From Pusillimonas sp. T7-7 (GTDB lineage: Bacteria > Pseudomonadota > Gammaproteobacteria > Burkholderiales > Burkholderiaceae_B): a DNA stretch of 64,000 nucleotides. The notes beneath the pieces were generated by a model that was not told the origin of the DNA, did no database searches, and was given only the letters and a program-made list of their open reading frames with translations. A program made the translations under genes and the position numbers. The stretch is from positions 620,001 to 684,000 of the forward strand of contig NC_015458.1 in the NCBI RefSeq assembly GCF_000209655.1. Reading direction: 5' to 3'. Below are positions 7,458-16,220 of the stretch, piece after piece (positions within the stretch are counted from its first letter, which is position 1; each line of letters begins with the position of its first letter).

Positions 7458-9723
7458 GAAGTTATGGTGGGTATTGTTGGCCGTTCTGGCGCTTACCTTT
7501 GCGGTTCTGGGATGGAGCGGGGTCGAAATCTATCGACAGGTTCCGCCTATCCCGGAACAGGTGATCACGACCTCGAACAAGGTATTGATGACCAAAGAAG
7601 AAATTCTTGATGGCCAAACTGCCTGGCAAAGCACAGGCGGCATGCAGGTCGGGTCGGTTTGGGGCCATGGCTCCTACCAAGCGCCTGACTGGTCTTCAGA
7701 CTGGCTGCACCGCGAACTGGTGGCCTGGCTGAATCTGGCCGCACAGGAAACGGCCGGTGTTCCTTTCGACGAGCTGGACTCCGACAGACAGATTGTCTTG
7801 AAGAATCAGCTCAAGAATGAGTATCGCCGCAACACGCTCGACCCTGAAACAGGCGTTATGACAGTGACTGACCGGCGTGCTCAAGCCATGGCGCAAACGG
7901 GCGAATACTACATAAAGCTGTATGGCTCCGATCCGGAGTTCCGCAGCTCGCGTTCCAACTTCGCCATGAAGGAAGACACCTTGCCCAGTCTGGAGCGCCG
8001 CGAAGATCTGGCCAAGTTCTACTTCTGGACGGCATGGGCGGCATCAACCGAGCGGCCCAACAGCCAGGTCACTTACACCAACAACTGGCCGCATGAGCCG
8101 CTGATCGACAATAAGCCGTCCACGGCCAATGTGTTGTGGTCGATTGCCAGCGTGATCTTCCTGATTGCAGGGATTGCCTTCCTGGTCTGGGGCTGGGCAT
8201 TTACGCATCGTGAAGAGCCTGAACCGGTCGCGCCCAAGAGGGACCCTCTGAGCATTGGGCCGTTGACGCCTTCGCAGCGCGCATTGGGCAAGTATTTGTT
8301 CCTGGTGGTGGCTCTTTTTGTTTTCCAGGTCTTGCTGGGTGGCTTTACTGCGCACTATACGGTCGAAGGGCAAACCTTCTACGGTATTGATGTATCGCAG
8401 TGGTTCCCCTATTCATTGACGCGTACCTGGCACTTGCAGACGGCTTTGTTCTGGATTGCCACGGGCTTCCTGGCCGCGGGCCTGTTCCTGGCGCCCATGA
8501 TCAACGGCGGGAAGGATCCCAAGCATCAGAAATTGGGTGTCGATGTCTTGTTCTGGGCGCTGGTGGTACTGGTGGTTGGTTCGTACATCGGCAACTTCCT
8601 GGCCATCAAGCACATCATGCCCGAGCATCTGAACTTCTGGCTGGGCCACCAAGGTTACGAGTATCTTGAATTGGGCCGCGTCTGGCAGCTTGTGAAATTC
8701 CTGGGCCTGGCTTTCTGGCTGCTCCTGATGCTGCGCGGCATGTTGCCGGCGTTCAAGAAAGAAGGCGACAAGAACTTGCTGGCCTTGCTGGCTGCGTCCA
8801 CCATTGCCATCGGCCTGTTCTATGGCACTGGTTTGTTCTATGGCGAACGCACTCACATCACCATCATGGAGTACTGGCGCTGGTGGGTGGTGCACCTGTG
8901 GGTAGAAGGTTTCTTTGAAGTGTTCGCTACAACAGCACTGGCCTTCATCTTCTCGAGCATGGGCCTGGTATCGAAACGTGGCGCAACCGTTGCCAGCCTG
9001 GCATCGGCATCGCTGTTCATGCTCGGTGGCGTACCTGGCACCTTGCATCACATGTACTTCTCGGGCACGACTACACCCGTCATGGCCATAGGCGCCAGCT
9101 TCAGCGCGCTTGAAGTGGTGCCCTTGATCGTGCTGGGTTACGAAGCGTGGGAAAACTGGCGTCTTAAAGAGCGTGCTCCCTGGATGGAAGCCGTTCGCTG
9201 GCCCTTGATGTGCTTTGTAGCCGTGGCCTTCTGGAATATGCTGGGCGCCGGTGTGTTCGGTTTCATGGTGAACCCGCCCATCTCGCTGTACTACATCCAG
9301 GGCCTGAACACCACTCCTGTTCACGCGCATGCCGCCCTGTTTGGCGTGTATGGCTTCCTGGCCATAGGCTTCACCTTGCTGGTGCTGCGCTACATCGTAC
9401 CCGGCTTCAGCTTCAACGAAAAGCTGATGCGTACGGGCTTCTGGGGATTGAATGGCGGCCTGGTGCTGATGATTGCCACCAGTCTGCTGCCTATCGGCAT
9501 CATTCAGTTCTACGCCAGCGTGTCGGAAGGCATGTGGTATGCCCGCAGCGAAGAGTTCATGCAGCAACCTCTGTTGGAAACCCTGCGCTGGGTCCGCACC
9601 TTTGGTGACGTTGTGTTCATCGTGGGCGCACTGGCCATCTTCTGGCAAGTCGTGCTGGGTGTGTTTCGCCCAAAAAGTTACGCTGCCCGGGCCAACTATG
9701 TTGTAACGGCCGGAGCCGAATAA
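7444..9723 (+). CDS. norB: Quinol-dependent nitric oxide reductase (qNOR)
   Basis: 759-residue single-subunit nitric oxide reductase that reduces 2 NO to N2O with electrons from quinol at the cytoplasmic membrane. The N-terminal extension (residues about 1-220) has one membrane anchor, a periplasmic domain and no CxxCH haem-c motif, which distinguishes qNOR from cNOR. The catalytic core of about 12 helices shows the haem/FeB histidine segments WHLQTALFW, RWWVVHLWVEGFFEVF, GTLHHMYFSG and VHAHAALFGVYG. The start MREYKK is preceded by AAGGAG; an upstream ATG at 7414 is inside norA. A terminator follows at 9765. Confidence 0.95.
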   Translation: MREYKKLWWVLLAVLALTFAVLGWSGVEIYRQVPPIPEQVITTSNKVLMTKEEILDGQTAWQSTGGMQVGSVWGHGSYQAPDWSSDWLHRELVAWLNLAAQETAGVPFDELDSDRQIVLKNQLKNEYRRNTLDPETGVMTVTDRRAQAMAQTGEYYIKLYGSDPEFRSSRSNFAMKEDTLPSLERREDLAKFYFWTAWAASTERPNSQVTYTNNWPHEPLIDNKPSTANVLWSIASVIFLIAGIAFLVWGWAFTHREEPEPVAPKRDPLSIGPLTPSQRALGKYLFLVVALFVFQVLLGGFTAHYTVEGQTFYGIDVSQWFPYSLTRTWHLQTALFWIATGFLAAGLFLAPMINGGKDPKHQKLGVDVLFWALVVLVVGSYIGNFLAIKHIMPEHLNFWLGHQGYEYLELGRVWQLVKFLGLAFWLLLMLRGMLPAFKKEGDKNLLALLAASTIAIGLFYGTGLFYGERTHITIMEYWRWWVVHLWVEGFFEVFATTALAFIFSSMGLVSKRGATVASLASASLFMLGGVPGTLHHMYFSGTTTPVMAIGASFSALEVVPLIVLGYEAWENWRLKERAPWMEAVRWPLMCFVAVAFWNMLGAGVFGFMVNPPISLYYIQGLNTTPVHAHAALFGVYGFLAIGFTLLVLRYIVPGFSFNEKLMRTGFWGLNGGLVLMIATSLLPIGIIQFYASVSEGMWYARSEEFMQQPLLETLRWVRTFGDVVFIVGALAIFWQVVLGVFRPKSYAARANYVVTAGAE

Positions 9724-9764
9724 AGGCTTGAGTCTTGAGCGCTCAGGCGCATAGACGAAAGCAG

Positions 9765-9790
9765 GGGTCGCCAGACGGCGGCCCTTTTTG
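9765..9790 (+). terminator. Rho-independent terminator of norAB
   Basis: Eight-bp stem GGGTCGCC / GGCGGCCC (one G-T wobble) with loop AGAC, followed by TTTTTG, 41 bp after the norB stop. Confidence 0.8.
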
Positions 9791-9939
9791 TTGTCTTTTG
9801 GTGTTGGCCGCTGCTTGGTGACTACTGCATAAATAGTATTTGGTTTGCATAAGATTATAATAAAAGCCACATTCAATGCGGCTCTATTTCACGAGTGCGA
9901 AGCAGAGCCTGTCAACACTCTTGAAGGAATCGCGTAGGT

Positions 9940-11571
9940 ATGTTTGCTGTTCTGGACGCAAAGCGTGCGGGCTTGCTGGGGCGCCAGCATTGGCTGGCCA
10001 ATATCATTGCCGGCATTGTTGTTGGCATTGTCGCCTTGCCCCTGGCCATGGCTTTTGCCATTGCCTCGGGAGTCAAGCCCGAGCAAGGGTTGTATACAGC
10101 GATTGTTGCAGGCATTGCCGTTTCCTTGTTTGGCGGCAGCCGCGTGCAGATCGCCGGTCCCACCGGGGCATTTATCGTCATTTTGTCGGGTGTCGTGGCC
10201 CAGCATGGGGTCGATGGCCTGCAAATCGCCACCCTGATGGCCGGCGTCATTCTGCTGCTGTTCGGCCTGGCCCGCATGGGGGCGGTCATCAAGTTCATTC
10301 CGGCGCCGGTCATCGTCGGGTTTACAGCGGGTATCGGTGTCATCATTTGGGTGGGGCAGTGGAAGGACTTTTTCGGCCTGCCTGCGGTTCAGGGCACGCA
10401 CTTTCATGAAAAGCTCTGGCAACTGCTGCAAGTGCTGCCGCAATTCGACTGGGCGACCACTTTGCTGGCCATTGTTTCGCTGGTGCTGGTTATTTTTACC
10501 TCGCGTATCCCGCGCATGTCGCGTGTGCCAGGCCCCTTGTGCGCCCTGGTCGTGGTAACGGCAGTTCAGGCTTTGTTCAATTTTGAAAGCGTTGCCACCA
10601 TAGGCAGCACATTTGGCGAAATACCCCGGGGCCTACCCACATTCCAATGGCCCGACATCACATTGACCCGGTTGGTAGAGCTGATCGGCCCCGCATTTGC
10701 CATTGCCATGCTGGGCGCAATCGAGTCATTACTGTCGGCCGTGGTGGCTGACGGCATGACGGGTACCCGCCATAACTCCAACCAGGAGTTGGTTGGGCAG
10801 GGCCTGGCCAATGTACTGGCGCCCTTGTTCGGAGGTATTGCGGCCACTGGTGCGATTGCCCGTACGGCCACCAATATCCGCAACGGCGGCAACAGTCCCA
10901 TAGCAGGCGTTGTTCATGCCGCCTTGCTGGTTCTGGTGTTGTTGTTCCTGGCGCCGCTGGCAAGCAGCATACCGCTGGCCACACTGGCTGCCATTCTATT
11001 CGTGGTGGCCTGGAATATGAGTAATCTGCGCCACGTCGTGCGAATGGTCAAGCGGGCTCCACGGGCCGATGCGGTGATCTTGCTGGTCACATTTTGCCTG
11101 ACTGTTTTTGCGGATCTGGTGGTGGCCGTAAACATAGGTGTCGTGCTGGCCATGTTGCATTTCCTGCGCAGAATGGCGGAAAGCGTCACCGTGCGCCGGC
11201 AAGATAACAGCATGCTGCAAAAAGAGCTTGGCCACGAAGGCATTGTGGAACTGCCGCCAGATGTATTGGTGTATACGGTTGAAGGGCCTTTTTTCTTTGC
11301 GGCGGCTGATGCTTTTCAAAGGGTGTTGACGGAAACCCATACCGACCCCAAGGTGTTGCTGATCCGGCTGGGGCATGTGCCCTTTATGGATGCCACCGGC
11401 CTCGAGGCGCTGGAAGAAACCGTAACGAGCCTGCAGCGCAGGGGAATACGCGTGGTGCTTGTGGAAGCCAATGAGCGCGTGCTGGCGAAACTGCAAAAAA
11501 TGGGCTTGATCAACAAGCTGGGCGGCTCGAACTTTAGCCACAGTCTGGCCGAGGCGCTGGCGCGCTTGTAG
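9940..11571 (+). CDS. SulP family anion transporter with STAS domain
   Basis: 543-residue inner-membrane transporter of the SulP/SLC26 family. The N-terminal helix pair VGIVALPLAMAFAIASGVKPEQGLY and the following SRVQIAGPTGAFIVIL are diagnostic of the transporter core (about residues 1-420). The C-terminal cytoplasmic STAS domain (about 430-540) includes LGHVPFMDATGLEALEET, where the acceptor region of anti-sigma-antagonist-like folds lies. Substrates in the family include sulfate, bicarbonate and C4-dicarboxylates; nothing here decides between them. The ATG at 9940 aligns with family N-termini. The gene has its own upstream region after the norB terminator, with a TATAAT-like box near 9855. 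Confidence 0.88.
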   Translation: MFAVLDAKRAGLLGRQHWLANIIAGIVVGIVALPLAMAFAIASGVKPEQGLYTAIVAGIAVSLFGGSRVQIAGPTGAFIVILSGVVAQHGVDGLQIATLMAGVILLLFGLARMGAVIKFIPAPVIVGFTAGIGVIIWVGQWKDFFGLPAVQGTHFHEKLWQLLQVLPQFDWATTLLAIVSLVLVIFTSRIPRMSRVPGPLCALVVVTAVQALFNFESVATIGSTFGEIPRGLPTFQWPDITLTRLVELIGPAFAIAMLGAIESLLSAVVADGMTGTRHNSNQELVGQGLANVLAPLFGGIAATGAIARTATNIRNGGNSPIAGVVHAALLVLVLLFLAPLASSIPLATLAAILFVVAWNMSNLRHVVRMVKRAPRADAVILLVTFCLTVFADLVVAVNIGVVLAMLHFLRRMAESVTVRRQDNSMLQKELGHEGIVELPPDVLVYTVEGPFFFAAADAFQRVLTETHTDPKVLLIRLGHVPFMDATGLEALEETVTSLQRRGIRVVLVEANERVLAKLQKMGLINKLGGSNFSHSLAEALARL

Positions 11572-11598
11572 CATTTGACTGGGGCGCGCAAGGTTGGC

Positions 11599-11802
11599 TT
11601 ATGCCGATTTTCCCCTGACTTTTGGATTGGTCGTTGTGCTGGCGGCCTTGCCGTAGCTGACGCCATGCTCGGCCAGGTAATTACGTATCAGTTGCCGCAC
11701 AACCTGCGAAGGAGTGATGTCCTGGCTGGCACAAAGGCGTTCGAATGCTTTCTTTTTGTTGGGATCGATAAGCACCGTCAGGCGGGCTGTCTTGCTTTCC
11801 AT
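11599..11802 (-). CDS. Ribbon-helix-helix (CopG/Arc-like) DNA-binding protein
   Basis: 67-residue protein. RLTVLIDPNKKKAFERLCASQDITPSQVVRQLIRNYL is a ribbon-helix-helix signature: a beta strand with alternating residues, helix, turn and helix. The basic tail has low complexity. RHH proteins of this size are often antitoxins or autoregulators, but no toxin-sized gene is adjacent (SulP on one side, the lipoate ligase-like gene on the other). It may regulate one of those genes. Function unassigned. Confidence 0.7.
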   Translation of the reverse strand: MESKTARLTVLIDPNKKKAFERLCASQDITPSQVVRQLIRNYLAEHGVSYGKAASTTTNPKVRGKSA

Positions 11803-11881
11803 GGCTGCTTAAATTGATGATGTTAAGCAAATTATAATGTAATGCGTGCGCCCGGGGGTATGCGGCCTGGCGCCCTGGCCG

Positions 11882-12610
11882 TCATGGCAGCTGTTTTATC
11901 TGCCGGGCCAGAGCGTTATTCAGTGCCGATACCCACGAGCCCTCGACGGACGCCAGTTTGCTTTGAAACGTATGCACAGAGGCAACTCGCTCGCTGTCAT
12001 AGCATTTGTTACTGCCCAGTATCTGCTCAAAATGATTGGCCAGCGTGCACAGGTTTTGCACATCTGCCTGCGCCAGTATCAGGGCATGGACCAGAACGAT
12101 CTGCTGGTCTGATCCGGCAGTCGTTGCCGGATGCCTGCGCCACATTTGTGCCGTACCGGCAATTTTTTTCGCCTCGGGTCCCTGGCCTACCGCCAGGTTG
12201 TAGCGGCCATCGCAGAAGGAGCCTTCCACCGCCTGCGGATGAGAGGCGATGCCGAACTGCTGTAGCGCCCGACTGATGATGCCGCATATAAGCAGATAAG
12301 CGGCATCGGAGTGATCCAGCGGTTTACCCCGCACCGAATAAGCCAGGCTCAGGTTAATGATGCCAGGTCCTTGAGGCACGATACCCCCGCCAGACTGGCG
12401 TACCGTTACAGGCCAGCCGGCTTGTTCCAATTGTTCGCAGGCTTGTTCAAAGTCGGCGTAGCGTCGATAGGTGCGTGGCACCACCAGCCCTTGCTCGGCT
12501 TCCCAGATGCTGGCGCTTGGGCCTTGTTGGGCGGCCAGGGCGATGAGCGACTCATCAAAGCGGGCATGTTGCGGCTCATTCCCCACATAGGGCAGTAATG
12601 TGAACGGCAT
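11882..12610 (-). CDS. Lipoate-protein ligase A-like (BPL/LPL) protein
   Basis: 242-residue BPL/LplA/LipB-fold protein. The motif VTVRQSGGGIVPQGPGIINLSL corresponds to the ligand-binding RR.TGGG.V..D.G..N segment, but the usual Asp/His of the catalytic region is replaced by Pro-Gln. Further matches are VEGSFCDGRYNLAVG and KIAGTAQMWRR, the latter carrying the conserved lysine (KIAGTAQ) for lipoyl-AMP chemistry. It could be a ligase or an amidotransferase. It is transcribed together with, and just downstream of, the TM2 protein gene. Confidence 0.75.
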   Translation of the reverse strand: MPFTLLPYVGNEPQHARFDESLIALAAQQGPSASIWEAEQGLVVPRTYRRYADFEQACEQLEQAGWPVTVRQSGGGIVPQGPGIINLSLAYSVRGKPLDHSDAAYLLICGIISRALQQFGIASHPQAVEGSFCDGRYNLAVGQGPEAKKIAGTAQMWRRHPATTAGSDQQIVLVHALILAQADVQNLCTLANHFEQILGSNKCYDSERVASVHTFQSKLASVEGSWVSALNNALARQIKQLP

Positions 12611-12622
12611 GGAGCAGCTGCT

Positions 12623-13090
12623 TTAGATGCGCGCCTGCGCGAAGTCTTCGTCGCTCATGAACATATAGCGTACGGCATCGATCAGGCCGAGTATGATCAC
12701 CAGCGGGGCGAATAGATACAAAATGATCAGATAAAAAATACCCCAGCCTATCTGCCCAAGGTAGAAGCGGTGGGCGCCGAGCCAGCCCAGGAACAAAGCC
12801 AGCACAATAGCGATTTTGCGATGGTTGGTGGGCTTTTCAAGTTCATCGCTTCTGTTCTTGATGATCCACAGGCTGATTGGCACCGTCAGTACCAGGGCAA
12901 TAAGGACTTTGGCGGCATGCGTGTGCACATAGTCGCGGGCTGCGTAATAGATATCCGAGAAGTTTTCGATGACCAGACCGGTCAGGTGCGAGATCCAGAC
13001 GAAAGCATCATGAGCGATGGTTTCGCCAAAAGTCAGCGCCACCAGAATAATGATGAAGATGGCGATTACCAGAATAATTTTTTGCAGCAT
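12623..13090 (-). CDS. TM2-domain membrane protein
   Basis: Small membrane protein of about 155 residues. An N-terminal helix (LQKIILVIAIFIIILVALTF) and a second helix (AAKVLIALVLTVPISLWII) precede a C-terminal TM2 domain. In that domain KIAIVLALFLGWLGAHRFYLGQIGWGIFYLI shows the typical G..GAHRFYLG loop between two helices. I preferred the start MLQKII because GGAG lies upstream; a longer frame reaches 13126. TM2 proteins are widespread and mostly uncharacterised. Confidence 0.75.
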   Translation of the reverse strand: MLQKIILVIAIFIIILVALTFGETIAHDAFVWISHLTGLVIENFSDIYYAARDYVHTHAAKVLIALVLTVPISLWIIKNRSDELEKPTNHRKIAIVLALFLGWLGAHRFYLGQIGWGIFYLIILYLFAPLVIILGLIDAVRYMFMSDEDFAQARI

Positions 13091-13197
13091 GGTGGTTGTT
13101 GAAACTCCGGCGCCATGAATAAACATGGGCGCAATAATTCAGACGTTCATAGTGTAATGAGTTTAGGTGTATTCAGGGGTCAAGGACTTTTTCAGGG

Positions 13198-14367
13198 CTA
13201 TTGCTGCTGAAGGCCAAGACGCCATAAAGAGGTGACTTCGGCCTGCCGCGCTTGGTGCAGTGGGTCGGTGAGGTCTGTGGCCTTGGGGTGGCTGGGCCTG
13301 GCGGTATGCTGTTCAATGACGCGTAGCCCTGCGTTGGTGATGGCCTTGGAAAGGAAATCCGGGCTGCGCAAGCCCAGGTGTTCAGCCAGGTCCGACATGA
13401 TCAGCCAGCCCTCGCCATCAGCTTGCAGATGAGCCGGCAAGCCCTGCAGGTAGCCCAGCAGCATGCGGTTGTCGGGGTCATAGATGGCGTGCTCGATGGC
13501 TGTGGTCGGTCGGGCAGGCAGCCACGGGGGGTTGCAGATAATCAAAGAACTTTTGCCGTCCGGGAATAGGTCGGTTTGTTGCAACTCGATAGTCTTTGCC
13601 AAACCCAGACGATTGATATTTTCGCGGGCGCAGTCCAGTGCTCTGGTGTCCTGGTCAGTTGCTATGATCTTGCGCAGCCCGCGTTGCGCCAGCACCGCCG
13701 CCAGCACGCCGCTGCCTGTTCCAATGTCAAAGGCAAGATCCGTGGCTGGCAAGGGCGCTTGGGCAACCAAAGCTATGTATTCGCCGCGATTGGGTGAAAA
13801 TACGCCGTAATGCACATGGATTTTGTCGGTCAACCCCGCTACGGCAACGCCTTTTTTGCGCCATTCATGAGCGCCTATGAGGCCCTGCAGGGCGCGCAAG
13901 GGGATCAGGAAGGCAGCGCCAATATCGCCCAGGGCCGCGTGGCACGCTTCTTGTACATCGGGTGCGCGCCGCAGGGCTATGCATGCATGGGCATCAAGCT
14001 CTATCAACACGCGGTTGAGCAGAGCGGTGCGTTGAGATTGCTGCTGACGATGCCGGTTGAAAAGATCCAGTGGTGTTGTCGCGGGGGCAGGGTCAGCCTT
14101 GCGGTTTTTTTTGACCTCGGGCTTGTTGTCTATTCGGCGAGCAAGCGCCTGCAGCAATTGTCGGGCATTCTGGAAATCGCCGCGCCATAGCAGTGATGTG
14201 CCCTGACTGATCAGTCGGTAGGCGGCGTCGGCGCTTAGCGTGTCGTCGGCAATGACAATGCGTAAAGGCGCCGAGCCTTGTGCGCTGGTCAGCCATAGTG
14301 CTTCCCGAATGCTGTCGTTTTCATTCCAGGAGACGGTGCTTGATGCAAGGTGTTGGGCTGTAGGCAT
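13198..14367 (-). CDS. PrmC/RsmC-type class I SAM-dependent methyltransferase
   Basis: 389-residue protein. The Rossmann-fold methyltransferase domain lies in the C-terminal half: SAM-binding motif I is AFDIGTGSGVLAAVLAQRG, acidic motif II is IIATDQDTRAL, and catalytic NPPW (IICNPPWLPARP) is the N-methyltransferase signature of HemK/PrmC and RsmC/RlmG. The N-terminal 150 residues are unlike PrmC and probably act as a substrate-recognition domain. The methylated base or residue (amide N or exocyclic amine of rRNA) cannot be fixed from sequence. Confidence 0.8.
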   Translation of the reverse strand: MPTAQHLASSTVSWNENDSIREALWLTSAQGSAPLRIVIADDTLSADAAYRLISQGTSLLWRGDFQNARQLLQALARRIDNKPEVKKNRKADPAPATTPLDLFNRHRQQQSQRTALLNRVLIELDAHACIALRRAPDVQEACHAALGDIGAAFLIPLRALQGLIGAHEWRKKGVAVAGLTDKIHVHYGVFSPNRGEYIALVAQAPLPATDLAFDIGTGSGVLAAVLAQRGLRKIIATDQDTRALDCARENINRLGLAKTIELQQTDLFPDGKSSLIICNPPWLPARPTTAIEHAIYDPDNRMLLGYLQGLPAHLQADGEGWLIMSDLAEHLGLRSPDFLSKAITNAGLRVIEQHTARPSHPKATDLTDPLHQARQAEVTSLWRLGLQQQ

Positions 14368-14418
14368 GAAAAAGGTGGCCGATTAAAGAATCAATCCATT
14401 GTAGGTGAATAGTACGTC

Positions 14419-14537
14419 ATCTTTAAAAGATCATTATTAGTATCTTTTTTGCAAAAAAGATACTAATAATGATCTTAATATTTGATTTGTTATGCATAAA
14501 AAGTTACTATAAATTATCTTTTTTAGTAAAAAGAGTA
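14419..14537. promoter_or_regulatory. Putative HipB operators upstream of hipBA
   Basis: Three related inverted repeats in an AT-rich stretch: 14419-14431 (ATCTTTAAAAGAT); the centre of a 50-bp perfect palindrome at 14427-14476 (core TATCTTTTTTGC and its complement); and 14515-14537 (TATCTTTTTTAG ... AAAAAGAGTA), which ends 5 bp before the hipB start. The shared half-site ATCTTT/AAAGAT suggests cooperative binding of a HipB dimer and autorepression. The spacing fits HipB operator arrays, although the sequence differs from the E. coli TATCC-N8-GGATA box. Confidence 0.65.
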
Positions 14538-14542
14538 TTTAA

Positions 14543-14878
14543 ATGATCATTTCCTTGGTGTCTGAGCTTGAAGCACTCAGAAAAGCCGCAGGTCTCACAC
14601 AGGGGCAATTGGCTGACCGAGCGGGCTTGAATCGCATGACCGTGCAAAGGCTGGAAAGCGGCTCCCTTGATCCTCGCGTATCCACGCTGCTTGAAATGGC
14701 GCGCGCCATGGGTATGGAACTGATGCTGGTGCCCCAGTCCCTGCGCCAGGAAGTTCACGGCTTCATTCAGTCTGGCGGCCGGGTGCTGGGCCAGCCCACG
14801 GGGGCTGATGCACCGAAGTCTGTGGTCGACCTGTTGGCCTTGTCAGACAAGGCTTCCGGTAAGAAAAGCAAGTCATGA
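14543..14878 (+). CDS. hipB: HipB-like XRE antitoxin
   Basis: 111-residue XRE-type helix-turn-helix protein. The HTH is at about residues 10-55 (AGLTQGQLADRAGLNRMTVQRLESG, DPRVSTLLEMARAMGMELMLVP), followed by a C-terminal tail that is probably disordered. It is translationally coupled to the hipA-like gene (ATGA overlap at 14875) and preceded by palindromic operators. By family it represses the operon and neutralises the HipA kinase by forming a HipB2-HipA2-DNA complex. Confidence 0.85.
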   Translation: MIISLVSELEALRKAAGLTQGQLADRAGLNRMTVQRLESGSLDPRVSTLLEMARAMGMELMLVPQSLRQEVHGFIQSGGRVLGQPTGADAPKSVVDLLALSDKASGKKSKS

Positions 14879-16179
14879 ATACGTCCATCAAATATTTGCG
14901 CATGTATTTGCACCTGCCTGCTCGAACAAGACGGCCGCTGGGCTATCTGTCGCAATATGGCGATATTGTCCGGGTCTCTTTTGACGCTGATTACGTCAAC
15001 GACGCCGCGCGTCCGCTCCTGTCTTTAAGCTACCGGGGGGCCAATGAAGCGTCTACTCGTGAAATTCTGACTTCCATGCGTGATGCCAGATTGGTGCGCA
15101 ACGATGGGCGTTTGCCGGTTTTCTTTCAAAACCTGCTCCCCGAAGGGCACAACCGGGAGCGGCTGGCACGCGAGCGCAGCTGCACAACTGATGATGAATT
15201 CGAGTTGCTGGCGGCAGCCGGGCACGACTTGATGGGGGCGCTTGAGGTCGAGCCGGTTTCGGCCGACTTGGGCGTGCCTGATTCAGTCAGGCACTGGCAT
15301 ACTGCCTTGGGGCTGGATGTGCTGGAGCCAGGCTTTGTTGAGATGCCCGTAGAAGACGCGGCCTCGCTGCCCGGTGCGGTGACCAAATTTTCTGCAGTCC
15401 AGGAAGGGCGTCGCTATGTCATCAAGCGTCGTGGCCAGGCCGGTTCATTCATATTGAAACTGCCTTCCACACGCCATGCCGATCTGGTGGAAAACGAATA
15501 CACCTGCTATCGGCTTTGCAAGGCACTGGAATTGGACTGTGCGGCGGCTTCGATTATTTCGCGCATCGATGCCGACTTGCCCGCAAACCTGCCTTTTAAT
15601 CATATTCTGGCCGTTGCCCGTTTCGACCGCGGTCCCGCAGGGCAACGTATTCATATGGAAGAGTTTGCGCAAGCCCTGCAGTACGAGCCTCGTCATAAAT
15701 ATGGCAAAGACATGATAGCGGACTACGCCGCCATGCTGCGCGTGCTGGATCGATTGTCGGGCAGGCCTGTGCAAGACCTTCGGTCATTTGTCGAGCGTCT
15801 GGTGGCATTCATTCTTATGGGGAACACCGACGCGCATTTAAAAAATTGGGCGCTGGTTTATCCGGATGGTGCCACGCCCCAGCTGGCTCCCATTTACGAC
15901 CCGGTGTGTGTGACCGCGCTGTTCGATAGCGTGGCGGAAACCGACTACGGCGTAAACCGCGCCATCAATAAGACAGTGTCCCGCTTTGGCTGGAACGACC
16001 TGGAAGCGCTGTTGACGGCGGCGCAGATCTTGCGACCCGGCCGTTACCTGACATTGGCTCAGCAACTGGTCAAGCGTGCGCAGGCAGACTGGCCTGCCTT
16101 GTTGAAAGACGGGCCGCCGGCCGTTCAAGAAGCAGTTTTGGCGCGTTTGAATGGGGGCGTGGCGTTAACGGCAAGCTAG
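14875..16179 (+). CDS. hipA: HipA-like serine/threonine kinase toxin
   Basis: 434-residue HipA-family kinase. E. coli HipA phosphorylates glutamyl-tRNA synthetase and induces persistence. The N-terminal couple domain (LSLSYRGANEAS, PVFFQNLLPEG) is followed by the kinase core. GNTDAHLKN (316-324) supplies the catalytic Asp319 and Asn324, and IYDPVC (340-345) supplies the metal-binding Asp342. LPGAVTKFSAVQ (165-176) occupies the position of the flexible regulatory/P-loop region. Length is close to E. coli HipA (440). All key catalytic residues are present, so it should be active. The target substrate is inferred, not shown. Confidence 0.88.
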   Translation: MNTSIKYLRMYLHLPARTRRPLGYLSQYGDIVRVSFDADYVNDAARPLLSLSYRGANEASTREILTSMRDARLVRNDGRLPVFFQNLLPEGHNRERLARERSCTTDDEFELLAAAGHDLMGALEVEPVSADLGVPDSVRHWHTALGLDVLEPGFVEMPVEDAASLPGAVTKFSAVQEGRRYVIKRRGQAGSFILKLPSTRHADLVENEYTCYRLCKALELDCAAASIISRIDADLPANLPFNHILAVARFDRGPAGQRIHMEEFAQALQYEPRHKYGKDMIADYAAMLRVLDRLSGRPVQDLRSFVERLVAFILMGNTDAHLKNWALVYPDGATPQLAPIYDPVCVTALFDSVAETDYGVNRAINKTVSRFGWNDLEALLTAAQILRPGRYLTLAQQLVKRAQADWPALLKDGPPAVQEAVLARLNGGVALTAS

Positions 16180-16220
16180 GGAAACCCTGCACAAGTCTGA
16201 TAGATTCACCGGGCGGGATC

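Noticed and set aside
8413..9876. 487-codon open frame on the minus strand across norB
   Set aside because: Shadow frame of high-GC norB coding sequence; Gln/His-rich, without any domain pattern or ribosome site.
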